Assembly (NCBI RefSeq): GCF_036711975.1
Contig: NC_091971.1
Location: 11,725,501-11,789,500 of the forward strand
Source of the DNA: Onthophagus taurus
Lineage: Eukaryota > Arthropoda > Insecta > Coleoptera > Scarabaeidae
Reading direction: 5' to 3'
DNA: 64,000 nt
A program made the translations under genes and the position numbers. Of this stretch, positions 32,501 through 41,054 are shown one piece after another. The notes under the pieces are model-generated. The model was given only the letters and a program-made list of their open reading frames with translations. It had not been told where the DNA came from and searched no databases. Position 1 is the stretch's first letter. Every line of letters starts with the position of its first letter.

Positions 32501-33517
32501 TTAATTTGTTGTGATAATTGTAGAACCGTAGGTATATTAGTCGTTGGAATAATGGCGTTAGTTTCAATGTGTTGTTTTATGGGGTTACTTATTTACGCTA
32601 CTTACCATAAATGCGATCCAATAACTCGAGGTGCTATTACAAAATCAGATCAATTGTTACCATATTTTGTTATGCATATAGCTGGGTCTATGCCTGGATT
32701 ACCTGGTTTATTTGTAAGTGGAGTTTTTAGTGCTGCCTTAAGGTAATTTATAAATATCTTTTTGTTTTATATCATAACTTTATTTGTTGAACTTTGTTTT
32801 AGTTCAATGTCAACAGGTTTAAATTCAATGACTGGGGTAATATTTGAAGATTTAATAAAACCGAACGTTAAAAAACCTCTTTCGGAAGCTTACGCGAGTT
32901 TGTTAATGAAAACAATTGTTGTTATCATAGGAACGATATGTGTTGGTCTAGTTTTTGTGGTTGAAAAAATGGGTGCTTTAATTCAAGCTTCGGGTAGTTT
33001 AGCAGCTATAACAGCTGGGCCTTTATTGGGGATATTTACTTTAGGAATGTTTTTTCCATTTGTAAATCATTGGGTAAAAATTTGAAATAAAAATATATCT
33101 TTTTTTGAATTCTTTTTTGTTTAGGGTGCTTTAAGTGGAGGATTAGTTAGCGGTGGATTAATAGCGTGGATTTCAATTGGAACTCAAATGCAAATGGCAA
33201 AAAATCTGATACAATTTCCTCAAAAGCCGGTTTCTGTAGAAGGATGCAATCCAAATTGGGTTATGGAATATTTAAGTTTAACCTTACATCCGGATGCGAA
33301 ACCAAAATTGGATCCGCCGTTTTTTCTTTATAGAATATCGTATATGTATTATACAGCTTTAGGTTGTATAACCGCAATAACAATAGGAATTATTGTTAGT
33401 TTATTAACAGGGGGAAATAAAAATAAAATTGTAGATAAAAATTTATTCTCACCTGTAATTCATAGATTTATAAAAGGCAATGTACTAAATAATGAAATTA
33501 AGTTAAATGAATTATAA
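20526..33517 (+). CDS. SLC5-family sodium/solute cotransporter (SMCT-like)
   Basis: Exons 20526-20728, 30031-30190, 30250-30367, 30425-30492, 32108-32262, 32318-32458, 32524-32742, 32803-33073 and 33125-33517 give 575 aa, close to the ~600 aa of SLC5A5/6/8-type carriers. These are plasma-membrane proteins with about 13 helices that move small anions, vitamins or monocarboxylates with Na+. Family landmarks in order: [10 protein letters not shown] after TM1, the TM2 region [42 protein letters not shown], and [12 protein letters not shown] in TM8, where the Na2-site serines are expected. Junction phases agree throughout. Intron 1 is 9.3 kb and hosts U2SURP on the other strand; intron 4 hosts an orphan ORF. 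The substrate cannot be told from sequence. Confidence 0.9.
20729..21480 (+). other. Start of transporter intron 1, no feature recognised
   Basis: AT-rich intron sequence with short repeated runs of the CAAATCTGACATTTAATTTGACA type (20810-21060). No open frame or splice-linked exon. Confidence 0.4.
21545..22262 (+). mobile_element. Relic of a mariner/IS630-superfamily transposase
   Basis: A transposase-like protein can be followed through several frames. An N-terminal HTH region starts [19 protein letters not shown] at 21566. A linker follows, then the catalytic part with FSDEA (first acidic triad position), [12 protein letters not shown] and a [16 protein letters not shown]-like segment in which Trp has become a stop. 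The sequence ends abruptly near 22262, before the last catalytic Asp/Glu could be placed, and no TIRs were found. Dead fragment inside transporter intron 1. Confidence 0.75.
22330..24130 (+). mobile_element. Decayed non-LTR (jockey-like) retrotransposon, split by a MITE
   Basis: The 5' part has a gag-like frame with a Cys-rich segment near 22385 and an Asn/Lys-rich 136-codon ORF (22515-22925). The reverse-transcriptase part shows a degenerate G.P.GSVLGP turn near 23085-23115 with the Gln replaced by a stop, then the YADD active-site box near 23165. A thumb/connection region follows at 23350-23766 ([17 protein letters not shown]). The frame resumes after a 260-bp MITE and ends near 24125 with the usual C-terminal pattern. 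Several stops; not functional. Confidence 0.75.
23755..24014. mobile_element. 260-bp MITE with 26-bp TIRs and 9-bp target duplication
   Basis: The ends match as inverted repeats: CAAGGTCTATAGAACATAAG at 23755 and the inverse of CAAGGTTTATAGAACATAAG ending at 24014, extending to about 26 bp. CCACTACAT is duplicated immediately outside (23746-23754 and 24015-24023). A 9-bp duplication is typical of Mutator-like elements, although P and Merlin elements give 8-9 bp. It cuts the reverse-transcriptase frame, so it arrived after the retrotransposon. Confidence 0.85.
24635..27163 (-). CDS. U2SURP: U2 snRNP-associated SURP domain protein (SR140), nested gene
   Basis: Two exons, 27163-25668 and 25313-24635, joined in phase 2 give 724 aa. 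SR140 is a nuclear splicing factor associated with the 17S U2 snRNP. Domains in order: N-terminal GKIYNPKP motif (~58-65), RRM (~143-216, with [12 protein letters not shown]), the PVYIPPE linker, SURP (~280-325, [15 protein letters not shown]), CID/RPR (~385-490), and after the intron a KWESVD motif and a cwf21-type helix with [18 protein letters not shown]. The human protein is about 1,030 aa and ends in a long RS tail; here the C-terminus stops soon after a short KKKK segment. The gene lies entirely in transporter intron 1 on the opposite strand. A small TIR element occupies its only intron. Confidence 0.95.
25391..25611. mobile_element. Penelope-type or MITE repeat with inverted ends in the U2SURP intron
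   Basis: The left end (25391-25431) and right end (25576-25610) are imperfect inverted repeats carrying ACTAGTTTCGG...GGCC.T.ATCAGAGAC. Reading outward, each arm has CTGAT[G/A]A, a short GGC/GCC-type pairing and CGAAAC, the layout of a minimal hammerhead ribozyme. From general knowledge, this signature and hammerhead motifs occur in Penelope-like retroelement terminal repeats. No coding sequence inside. Confidence 0.55.
27164..27406. other. Upstream region of U2SURP
   Basis: AT-rich sequence between the U2SURP start codon and the satellite array; it should contain the U2SURP promoter (minus strand). No TATA/Inr pair stands out. An inverse copy of the CTAG-rich boundary motif (CTAGAACTAACACTAGACCTAG) lies at about 27377-27402. 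Confidence 0.4.
27407..29640. repeat. Satellite array, 182-bp monomer, about 12 copies
   Basis: TAGTTTCCATAAAT anchors recur every 182 bp from 27407 to 29593, with small indels in the last two units. Two variants are clear: CAGCTATCAAGTTAAC...AAATTAGAAATATCG (A) and CAGGTATCAAGTGAAC...AAAGTAGAAAAATCG (B). B units are copies 3, 4, 8 and 9, and neighbouring markers repeat with them, showing a five-unit (910-bp) higher-order duplication. Non-coding, in transporter intron 1, bordered by inverse copies of the TCTAGTGTTAGTTCTAG motif. Confidence 0.95.
29641..30030 (+). other. End of transporter intron 1
   Basis: Holds the right-hand copy of the CTAG-rich boundary motif (about 29725-29775, followed by CAGTGCTAGATAACGC) and a 64-codon frame with no recognisable content. 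Ends at a polypyrimidine/AG acceptor at 30030. Confidence 0.45.
30509..30835 (-). CDS. Orphan two-to-three-helix membrane protein ORF nested in transporter intron 4
   Basis: A single uninterrupted frame of 108 codons. After a polar, acidic N-terminus (an internal Met at residue 14 could also start) come hydrophobic segments at roughly residues 34-52 and 57-78, then a Tyr/Phe-rich end. I do not recognise the family. It starts close to the 3' side of transporter exon 4 but on the opposite strand, has no intron, and no repeat boundary was seen. It could be a real small gene, a retrocopy or a chance frame; the continuous helices favour coding. Confidence 0.45.
   Translation of the reverse strand: MYEKFKHLWSSPTMEIEGQQDAGNQQDDMDDQALMLLLALSLIMSVFIPSVLVISPSLVNEGPLLASLIVLILVGPVLDVTPYDIRYFVSSIVCQFNSFVVNMNSARI
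30836..32107 (+). other. Rest of transporter intron 4, with a non-LTR fragment
   Basis: AT-rich. Minus-strand 31757-31548 encodes the basic [20 protein letters not shown] segment followed by an H..C..P pattern, typical of the zinc-knuckle-like C-terminus of insect non-LTR polymerases (L..C..C.....E...H.L..CP). The homology may continue to about 31860. No other feature. Confidence 0.55.
31548..31860 (-). mobile_element. C-terminal fragment of a non-LTR retrotransposon polyprotein
   Basis: A 69-codon frame starting [20 protein letters not shown] with [19 protein letters not shown]. This C..C......H...C spacing is usual after the RNase H domain of jockey/R1-type elements. A short 5'-truncated or broken piece. 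Confidence 0.6.
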
Positions 33518-33581
33518 GAAAAAGAAATCAAATGTTTTAATTATTTTCCAAAAAGGTACAGAAAATCCTAACACTAATTAA

Positions 33582-33587
33582 AATAAA
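33582..33587 (+). terminator. Polyadenylation signal AATAAA for the transporter
   Basis: The first AATAAA after the transporter stop, 65 bases downstream and 5 bases before the complement of the DDX19 stop codon. Cleavage 10-30 bases later would place the transporter 3' end inside the DDX19 coding exon in antisense. Confidence 0.5.
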
Positions 33588-33591
33588 TCTT

Positions 33592-36500
33592 TTATGCGCC
33601 TATTTTTTCAATTTCATCGGAATCATCAGCGTTTAAATATTTTATTTTTCGACCAAAATGTTTTTCGAAAGTTTGACATATTTCCATAGCCTCAGAAGAA
33701 TCAACTAAATTTATCGCGATACCGTGTTTACCAAATCTCCCAGTACGACCAATTCTATGTAAATAAGTTTCACAATCGGGTTGCCCATTTCCATCAAGAG
33801 GCAAATCAAAATTAACAACAATGGTAACTTGTTCAACATCTATTCCTCTCGACAAAACGTTCGTTGTTATCAAAACTTTTTCTGTACCGTTTCTGAATCG
33901 ATCTAAAACGTGTATTCGCTGCTCTACGCTCAATTCCCCAGTTAAAATAGCCACTGCGTGACCATCTTTAGACATTTTTTCAGCTAACCAATTCGCAGTT
34001 CTTCTTGTCTACGGAAATAATTAAAAATAATTTGTTAAAAAAACGACGACATAATCATTTACATGGCAAAAAATAATCGCCTGACCAACTCCAACTGTCC
34101 CATAAATGTTTGTAACAGCATTATATTTTTCTTGTTGACTTGCGCATTTAACATAATATTGTTTAATATTATCTAAACTTTCTTCTTCGCGTTTTAGCCG
34201 AATTATTATTGGATTTTTAACAATTATTTCTGCAAAATCCATAATTTTCTGATTGTATGTTGCAGAGAAAAACATCATTTGACATGTTTGACTTAAACAT
34301 CTAAAATTAAAAAAGTTAAAAACTAAAGGTGAAACTACAACGATAAATCTTGCTTATGAATACGGATGCATTGATCTTGATGACCTTGAGTATCAATCAT
34401 AACATCGGCTTCATCTAACACAAAAACGGTGATTTTACTCAAATCGAAAACGCGAAACTTCAAAGCCCAATCTAATACTTTTCCAGGAGTACCAATAACA
34501 ACTTGTTCTGTTAATTTTGATCCCCTAGGCACTAAAAAAGCACAATAACCAATTAATTAATGCATTAAAAATTCATTAAAAGCTGTGGTTGTAAAATAAC
34601 GGAAAAAGATTAAAATATCTTAAGAATTAAAAAAGATTAATTTATTAAGATTTAACAATAAAAATTCTAGAAAATCTATTTTATGGAGAATTATTTCTAA
34701 ACTTTCAGATATTATTAAGCAAAGTATCTATTTTTCGATAAAAGTATCTGTTTTGAAAAATCTCTTTTAATTCTTGAGATATAAGTATGTAATGTTCGAA
34801 TTTTTAAGAAGTTCAGTGTCTTGATAAGTAATAAAAAATGTGGAAAATCAATTTCTCAATTTATAAATAGAACTTTTAGGATTTGTGTGGTGAAGCATTT
34901 GCTCTTCATTAAAAGTACCTGTTCTAAAAAATCGTTTATGGTTGTTGAGATACAAGTATGTAATAGAAGAGGAACATCAGAAAGGAATAGAAAGTATACA
35001 AAACAAGATATAACTCTCTTAGGCGTAAAGAATGTCTTAACTAATGATCCAAGTCGATTTTCAGAATTTGCTAAACTATGGAAGGATCCAAACCTCTTAA
35101 CTAATCATGAAGAAACCTCAACATAACTGAGACAACTGAGTCTTCAACAACTTTTTTTTTAATTATGCAAGTCAAAACACCAGAAGCAAATGGAATTTGG
35201 TCCAAATTATATAAAATATAGAAAAAGACATGATATTGAAAAACTAAATGTTAATAATGATTAAGATTATTATAACAGATAGAACACGATGAAATTGAAC
35301 AAAGAAAATAGCAAGAATCTGATCTGATGCACTCGAAAATTCTTATAGATGTTTTGTTACTTAAAAGATTGACTACTAGTACTGACGAAGCCAGTACTTA
35401 TTACTTAATTCTTTGTGGAAGTCAATAAGAAAGCTTAAAGCTCCAAAAACACATACACCTCCAATTCGAAATAGTGGGTAACAATGGAAATTGGGCTAAG
35501 AGCAATCAAGAAAAAGTTAATTTGTTTGCTGAACATCTGAAAGACTGTCTGGTATAAAAATTACTATTAAAAAGACTAAAACCTATCATAGAAGAAAAAG
35601 CTCTAATACCAACACATCAATTTGGGTTTCGGAATAAACATGCAACAATAGACCAAGTGCATAGAATAACGAATACTATCGTAACAGCAATGAAAGAAAA
35701 TAAAGTCTGCTCAGCCGTATTTTTGGATGTTGAACATGCTTTAAATTACAAACTAGACCAAATACCACCATCAACGTATAGCCAACCATTAAAATCGTAT
35801 CTTTCTGATCAATATTTTAGAGTAAAATACGAAAACGCTTATCAAGGAAGTATGCTTGGCCCAACACTGTACTTACTCTACATATTCGACCTTCCTCAGG
35901 TACCAGAAACTTTAACAGCTACATTCGCAGATGACACAGCGATCTTGGCTGTTGCAGAAAATGAAGTAGTTGCAGCAAATAAGTTACAATTGGCCTTAAA
36001 TTCAATAGAAAACTGGACCAAACAATGGCTAATAAAATTAAATATAAATAAAGGGACTTGATATCAAATTTAGACACCTATATTGGCTTATTGGCAGAAA
36101 ATTAATGTTATACAGTGTGTGTCAAATGTCTGGAATATAGCCAATAACTTCACCATTTGTGGTTTTAAAGAAAAATATTTCAAATACAAGCATCATTATT
36201 AATCGTGGCGCATTTTTTGTCGGTATTTACTTGTTTGTATTGTTTTTTGTTTCGTTGCTATGGCAACTAATATTATTATTTTAAATGGAATGCACTTTTT
36301 TGCATACTTTAATAGAGAGATACTAAATTTAGAGATAGTATAGAGATACTAAATAAGTTTAAACTGTCAATTTTTTGACATTTAAAGCTTTTAACGGCGC
36401 TATTTCGGCGCCTACTTTGATTGTAATTTGCTGATTTAATCGTTAAGACTAAAGAGACAAAAAAGTACCAATAATGAATAAGCTTTACAACCCATATTTC

Positions 36501-37600
36501 TTCATGTTAATATTCCATGGCGTTAAAAAGTTGTTATAAAAACATTAAAGGAGTTGTGCATTACATCCCCTTTGAGGGCGCTAGGGAAGTTTAAGGTATG
36601 GTTGAAAATAAGGTATTAACCTGTAGTACATACATACAAAATTTCAAATCCTAGTAAAGTTTCCCAATTAAAAACTGAACCACCCTGAATATGGTAACGC
36701 CATCTAGCGGGTGGTTTAGTTAAGATAATGATTTAGGGGCGATAAAGTAATTAATATATAACATAGTTATTAGTTACACTTATGTACTATTTTTGTAATT
36801 AAAAAAATACGACAAGTTTATAAAACGATTCAATAAAAATAAATTATTTTACCTTCTTCTCCTCTCACAGCAGATTTTAATTCAATTTCTGGACAATATT
36901 TAACCATATGGGCAGCAACTTCGCCTGTTTGAACCGCTAGTTCATAAGTAGGTGATAAACACAACACCTAATAAAAAAAAATACTCAAAAAAAAATCATA
37001 ACATAATCAATTGAATTTACTTGAGGATATCTGAGATCAGGATTAACACGACTTAACATTGCTAAAACGAAAGCTGCTGTTTTTCCTGTGCCTGATTGTG
37101 ATTGCGCTATAAGATTTTGTGGGGGATCTGTAAGTAATGTAGGTAAAGCAGTTTCTTGAATCTTCGAGGGAGCATTAAACCCCATTTCATAAACTCCTTT
37201 TAATAAGTTGGGTTTCCTAAGAATCAAAATTAATAAAACTTAATATATGTGTTAAATTAAAACGTTCTTACAATTCTAATGCTTCAAAAGTTTTAACTGA
37301 AAACAGAGGCGAATTGGGGTCTTGCCGTTGTATCTCCAAATCATTTTTATTGTCCACCAAACCTTTTCGAATTAATTTTTGCAAAAAACTAGAATCAGCA
37401 AGGCTAGGTTGGTCGGTTTCGTCAGAAGAGACATCACTTTTAGGGAGTTCGTTCGTTTTCGTTATTTCTACGTTGGAGAGCTAAAGCAGATTTTGTAAAT
37501 GTGAGGTTATGTTTTTCGCGCGAATTAATAAAATCACCTTATTTGCAACTAACTTTTCTTGTTCGTCGACGAAGTTTGCCCAATCTGCTTTTGGAAACAT
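33592..37600 (-). CDS. Dbp80: DEAD-box ATP-dependent RNA helicase DDX19/Dbp5
   Basis: Seven exons (37600-37538, 37480-37272, 37216-37021, 36967-36853, 34531-34354, 34300-34063, 34008-33592) give 471 aa against 479 in human. Dbp5 remodels mRNPs at the cytoplasmic face of the nuclear pore with Gle1/IP6 and Nup214 and also acts in translation termination. Motifs in order: Q-motif region [10 protein letters not shown], Walker [11 protein letters not shown] (~128-137), the [11 protein letters not shown] form of motif Ia, VLDEADVM (~233-240), [18 protein letters not shown], and [10 protein letters not shown] (~417). Exon 5 appears to use a GC donor (AA|GCAAGA); only this choice keeps frame and the conserved spacing IRI-7 residues-CQM. 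Intron 4 (2.3 kb) carries a retrotransposon fragment. The gene follows LSG1 on the same strand and is tail to tail with the transporter. Confidence 0.95.
34348..34354 (-). other. Dbp80: Inferred GC-AG intron donor in DDX19
   Basis: On the minus strand the exon ends CAT AA and continues GCAAGATTT. No GT nearby both keeps the reading frame and preserves the Dbp5 family spacing between IRI and CQM. Using GC at 34353-34352 gives AA+A (Lys) joined to the acceptor at 34301, seven residues between the motifs as in the human protein, and a coding sequence divisible by three. GCAAG is the usual form of GC donors. Confidence 0.7.
34532..36852 (-). other. DDX19 intron 4
   Basis: AT-rich intron containing a plus-strand jockey-like relic (about 34810-36061). 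The rest (36062-36852) is unremarkable, with runs resembling old repeat sequence and no host exon. Confidence 0.5.
34810..36061 (+). mobile_element. Jockey-like non-LTR reverse transcriptase relic
   Basis: Poorly preserved upstream, clearer from about 35570. An [10 protein letters not shown]-type RT box 1 near 35625 is followed by a 134-codon frame (35657-36061) with a palm segment [11 protein letters not shown], the [13 protein letters not shown] turn and the FADDTAIL catalytic box. The expected Phe/Asp of box 3 and the Gln of G.PQG are altered, and stops occur upstream. Inserted antisense in a DDX19 intron. Confidence 0.8.
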
Positions 37601-37937
37601 TATTTTGTTGATATTATTAAATTTATTCGAACTTAATCACTCAAATCTAAGCGCCAACCGATACTTCAAAAATTTATTTTAAGGTTATGTTGTATGTGTC
37701 AAATTGAAAGGAAAAAATTAAAGTTATATAAATGCAATTTATTAAAAATTCTTTTATTATTTAATGCTGATTCAAATGAGAATAAAGTCTTCTCAACTTT
37801 TCTTATTTTCGTGTTTGTTGATTTTTTTCCAGGGTTTTGGTCCAAAAATTTATTTTAAGGTTATGTTGTATGTGTCAAATTGAAAGGAAAAAAATTAAAG
37901 TTATATAAATGCAATTTATTAAACATTTTTTTATTAT
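37601..37937 (-). promoter_or_regulatory. LSG1-DDX19 spacer with a tandem duplication
   Basis: Only 337 bp separate the LSG1 stop from the DDX19 ATG. A ~181-bp tandem copy is visible. The segment starting AAAATTTATTTTAAGGTTATG occurs near 37667 and 37848, and the 3' part of LSG1's last exon (37938-38030) has a diverged copy at about 37755-37842. The DDX19 promoter must lie within this duplicated stretch or in LSG1's last exon. Confidence 0.55.
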
Positions 37938-40040
37938 TTAATGCTGATCCAAATGAGAATAAAGTCTTCTTAACTTTTCTTTTTTCTTCTTATTTTCGTG
38001 TTTGTTGATTTTTTTCCAGGGTTTTGGTCCTAAATCTGTAGCTGATGTAGCCCTTGGAATTGATTAAAATATTAATTAAATGAAACGATTTTAGCATAAA
38101 CTTTAAAATTACCCTGAAGAAATTAATTTAGTTCCTTTTGTATGCATCCCAGAAGAATTTCCCCCAAAAAATTGTTTGTTAAAATCTTCAGAGGTTACTC
38201 GTGTACCCTTTAAAAAAACTAATTAATTTAGAAATTATAAAAAATAAATAATAAAATTACAATAATTGCTCTTTGTTCGCGTAAAGGTAAATGTTTTTTA
38301 ATAAAACTTTGATTTTTATTTTCCCAATCATTAAACTTTGATACATCACATCCAGGAGGTGAGTGAACATACAATAATTTTCCATGTAAGAAATCTTTTA
38401 AGATATATCTGGCAGCTCTTGGGTTATCAGGTTGACCATTAGCAGTCATGAAACCTCGACTATCTATAAAAATAAATTAAAGTATAAAAAAAAATTAATT
38501 TTGTTAAAATTTACATCCATAAGCATTTAAAATTTCTTCAGCTGTTGGGCAACGATCTTGATCTTCGCCTTCCATGGGATTTGGCAACATGATACTGTAA
38601 GTATTTTCAATAACCCTTCTTGGAATTAAAGAAGAAACTAAATTAATTGGAGGAACATGATCCCTCATTTGATCAATGGGTAAAATACCGTTTATAACCA
38701 TATCTGCTTTAGAAAAAACAAAACTTGGCATTACCAATCCTGGGCAATCACAAAGTAATATTTCTGGGGTTAAGTACAAAGTTTGGAAATGTTTTGTTTT
38801 TCCAGGAGTTGCGGAAACGGAAACTTTCTTTTCCGTTAAAATGGCGTTTATTGTTGAACTTTTACCAACATTTGGATACCCAACTAAACCAATAGTTGTT
38901 ATTCCTTCAGTTACTTTTGATTCGGTGTGAATTGTTCTGAATAACTCAATTAATTCTGATCTTGATAAAACTTTATTTTTATTTTTTAATGAATTTGTAT
39001 CTTGATTTAATTCACATGAAACGTTTGGTAAAGAACTTGCTACTTCTAATAAACAATCTAACTTCTTTTCAATTGCATTAACTTCATTTTCTAACAAATT
39101 AACATCATTTTTAATATCATCAATATTTAATTCAGACTCATCATTATTTAAATCAGATTTTCTTTCATCAGAATCTTCTTTGATTTCATCTAAATCATCT
39201 TTTTGTAGTGCAGAAAAAAATGCATATTTTACCCCCAAAGAATCAAAATATTCCGCCCATAATTCTCTTTGTTTATCATTTAAAAAATCGGCCTTATTTA
39301 AAAGAACTAAATTTGTCTTTTTATCTGAAACTTCTTTCACATATTTTTCTAAATCCTCACATCTGAACAACAAAGGATTTCTTGCATCAACAATTTGGAT
39401 GACAACATCACTTTTTTCAACAACTCTCCAAAGTTGGCGCCAAAACTCCAAATTTTTTTCATAGGGTGTTAATAAAATTCCCTTTTCTTCTTGTAAAGTT
39501 GCTAAAGACCGTCTCCATTCTAAAAAATTATCTTTTTCTCGTTGATGGAGTTCTTCAGCTGACATTTGAGTTGTCCAAGATGGTCTAAAATTGAAATAAT
39601 GATGGAAAAACGAAAAACAATAATTGGGATTTACCTTCTTGGAATTTTAACAACATCTTTATTTTTATCAAATTCTTCAATTGCTCGCTTTTTTTCCTCT
39701 TCAGTTAAAAGTCCCACATTCGAACGTGGATTAACAAATTTAATATTAAGCTTTTCTGCTTGAAATTCTGTTCCTGCTAATTCCGCGGTTGATAAAAATT
39801 CTTGAAAAGACGATTCTTCAGTAACCGATTGCAAATTTAATCTACCCCAATCGTAACCGTCTTGAATTTCAGTTGTGTGTAACTTAAATCAAGAAAAAAT
39901 TCAAAAAAATTTTTTAGGTTAATTTTTTTTGGTACCATAGATCCATCTGAAGTAAATTTTTTATTCGATGTATTAGAAAATCTGCTTTTTACTAAGGCTC
40001 TTCCTAATTGATTTGAGCTATTTTTATTCTTTTTCCCCAT
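37938..40040 (-). CDS. Lsg1: Large-subunit GTPase 1 (LSG1), circularly permuted GTPase
   Basis: Exons 40040-39936, 39882-39635, 39584-38515, 38463-38261, 38207-38113 and 38052-37938 give 611 aa (human 658). LSG1 is the cytoplasmic GTPase that releases the export adaptor NMD3 from pre-60S ribosomes. Landmarks: MGKKNKNSSNQLGRAL start, GYDWGRLNLQSVTE and the ELAGTEF motif, then permuted G motifs: G4 LLNKAD (~214-217), G5 SAL, an acidic insert, G1 GYPNVGKSS (~353-361), and G3 DCPG (~397-400). A GFMTANGQPD segment and a basic C-terminus with KPWKK and RRLY follow. Every junction agrees in phase. A decayed partial tandem copy lies just upstream. Confidence 0.96.
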
Positions 40041-40160
40041 ATTTAAGCTAATTTTTGACACATGGAGTTGTAAACATAACCTCACTTCTTGAAACGTCAA
40101 AATGACAAGAAAAATTTTTAAATCTTATTGAAAGTTGGGAAAGATAAAATAAAACACAAA
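40041..40160 (-). promoter_or_regulatory. LSG1 5' leader/promoter region, duplicated upstream
   Basis: The sequence between the LSG1 ATG and about 40160 (including GACACATGGAGTTGTAAACATAACCTCACTTCTTGAAACGTCAAA) recurs with small changes at about 40690-40820, at the far end of the pseudogene copy. It probably contains the LSG1 start site. Confidence 0.45.
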
Positions 40161-40825
40161 TTTTATGTTTTAATTCATACGAAACGTTTGGTAAAGAACT
40201 TGCTATTTCTAATAAACAATCTAGTTTTTTTTTAATTGTTTTAACTTCATTTTCTAACAAATTAACATCATTTTTAATATCAACAATATTTAATTCAGAC
40301 TCTTCAACACAATGTTTTTTGATTCCATCTAAATCATGTTTTTGTATGCAGAAAAGAATGCATATTGTACCCCATCACTTTTTTCAACAACTCTCCAAAA
40401 TTGGCGCCAAAACTCCAAATTTTTTTTCATATGGCGTTAATAAAATTCCCTTTTCTTATTGTAAAGATGCTAAAGACCGTCTCCATTCTAAAAAATTATC
40501 TTTTTCTTGCTGATGAAGTTCTTCAGCTGACATTTGAGTTGTCTAAGATGGTCTAAAATTGAAATAATGAAAAACATTAATAGTTGGGATTTACCTTCCT
40601 GGAATCTTAACATCTTTATTTTTATCAAATTCCGAAACCGATTGCAAATTTAATCGCAACCGTCTTGAATTTCAGCTATTTTTATTCTTTTTCCCCACAT
40701 TTAAGCTAATTTTTGACACAGAGTTGTAAACATAACCTCACTTCTTGAAACGTCAAAGTGACAAGTAAAATTTTTAAATTTTATTGAAAGTTGGGAAAGA
40801 TAAAATAAAACACAAATTTCTACTT
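40160..40825 (-). pseudogene. Truncated tandem copy of LSG1 with introns retained
   Basis: Blocks follow the order of LSG1 39000-40160 with internal deletions. 40160-40280 matches the acidic insert coding region (NEVNAIEKKLDCLLE against NEVKTIKKKLDCLLE). 40310-40460 matches the region around residues 155-230 with deletions. 40500-40640 spans the LSG1 exon 2/exon 3 junction including the intron. 40625-40690 matches the exon 2 start, and 40680-40825 the leader. Retained intron sequence means segmental duplication, not retroposition. Frameshifts and deletions preclude a GTPase. Confidence 0.8.
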
Positions 40826-41054
40826 AACGTATCAATATTTAAAAACAAACTTGCTATTCCAATATAAACTATCTTTTTTATAAGTATTTACATATATTCA
40901 TATCAAACATACAATGGATTAGATTTGCTAAAAACTAAACCATACAAGAGATAGAACAAATGGGATTCGAAAACACATATCATAAAAAAATGAATTCGTA
41001 TATTCGTGTTAATCCTTAAAAAAAACAAAACAAAACAAAAAAGGGAGAGAAAAG

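Noticed and set aside
34327-34354. GT donors downstream of the DDX19 exon 5 end (TC|GTTGTAG and TT|GTAGTT)
   Set aside because: The first keeps frame but inserts extra residues between conserved IRI and CQM; the second breaks frame. The GC donor fits both.
37755-37842. Downstream copy of the last LSG1 exon as the real terminal exon
   Set aside because: It lacks the exon start and the conserved segment after the acceptor at 38053, and the upstream copy gives a complete, in-phase C-terminus.
40048-40260. 70-codon minus ORF as a new gene or upstream LSG1 exon
   Set aside because: Its N-terminal part is the duplicated LSG1 acidic insert; it belongs to the tandem pseudogene.
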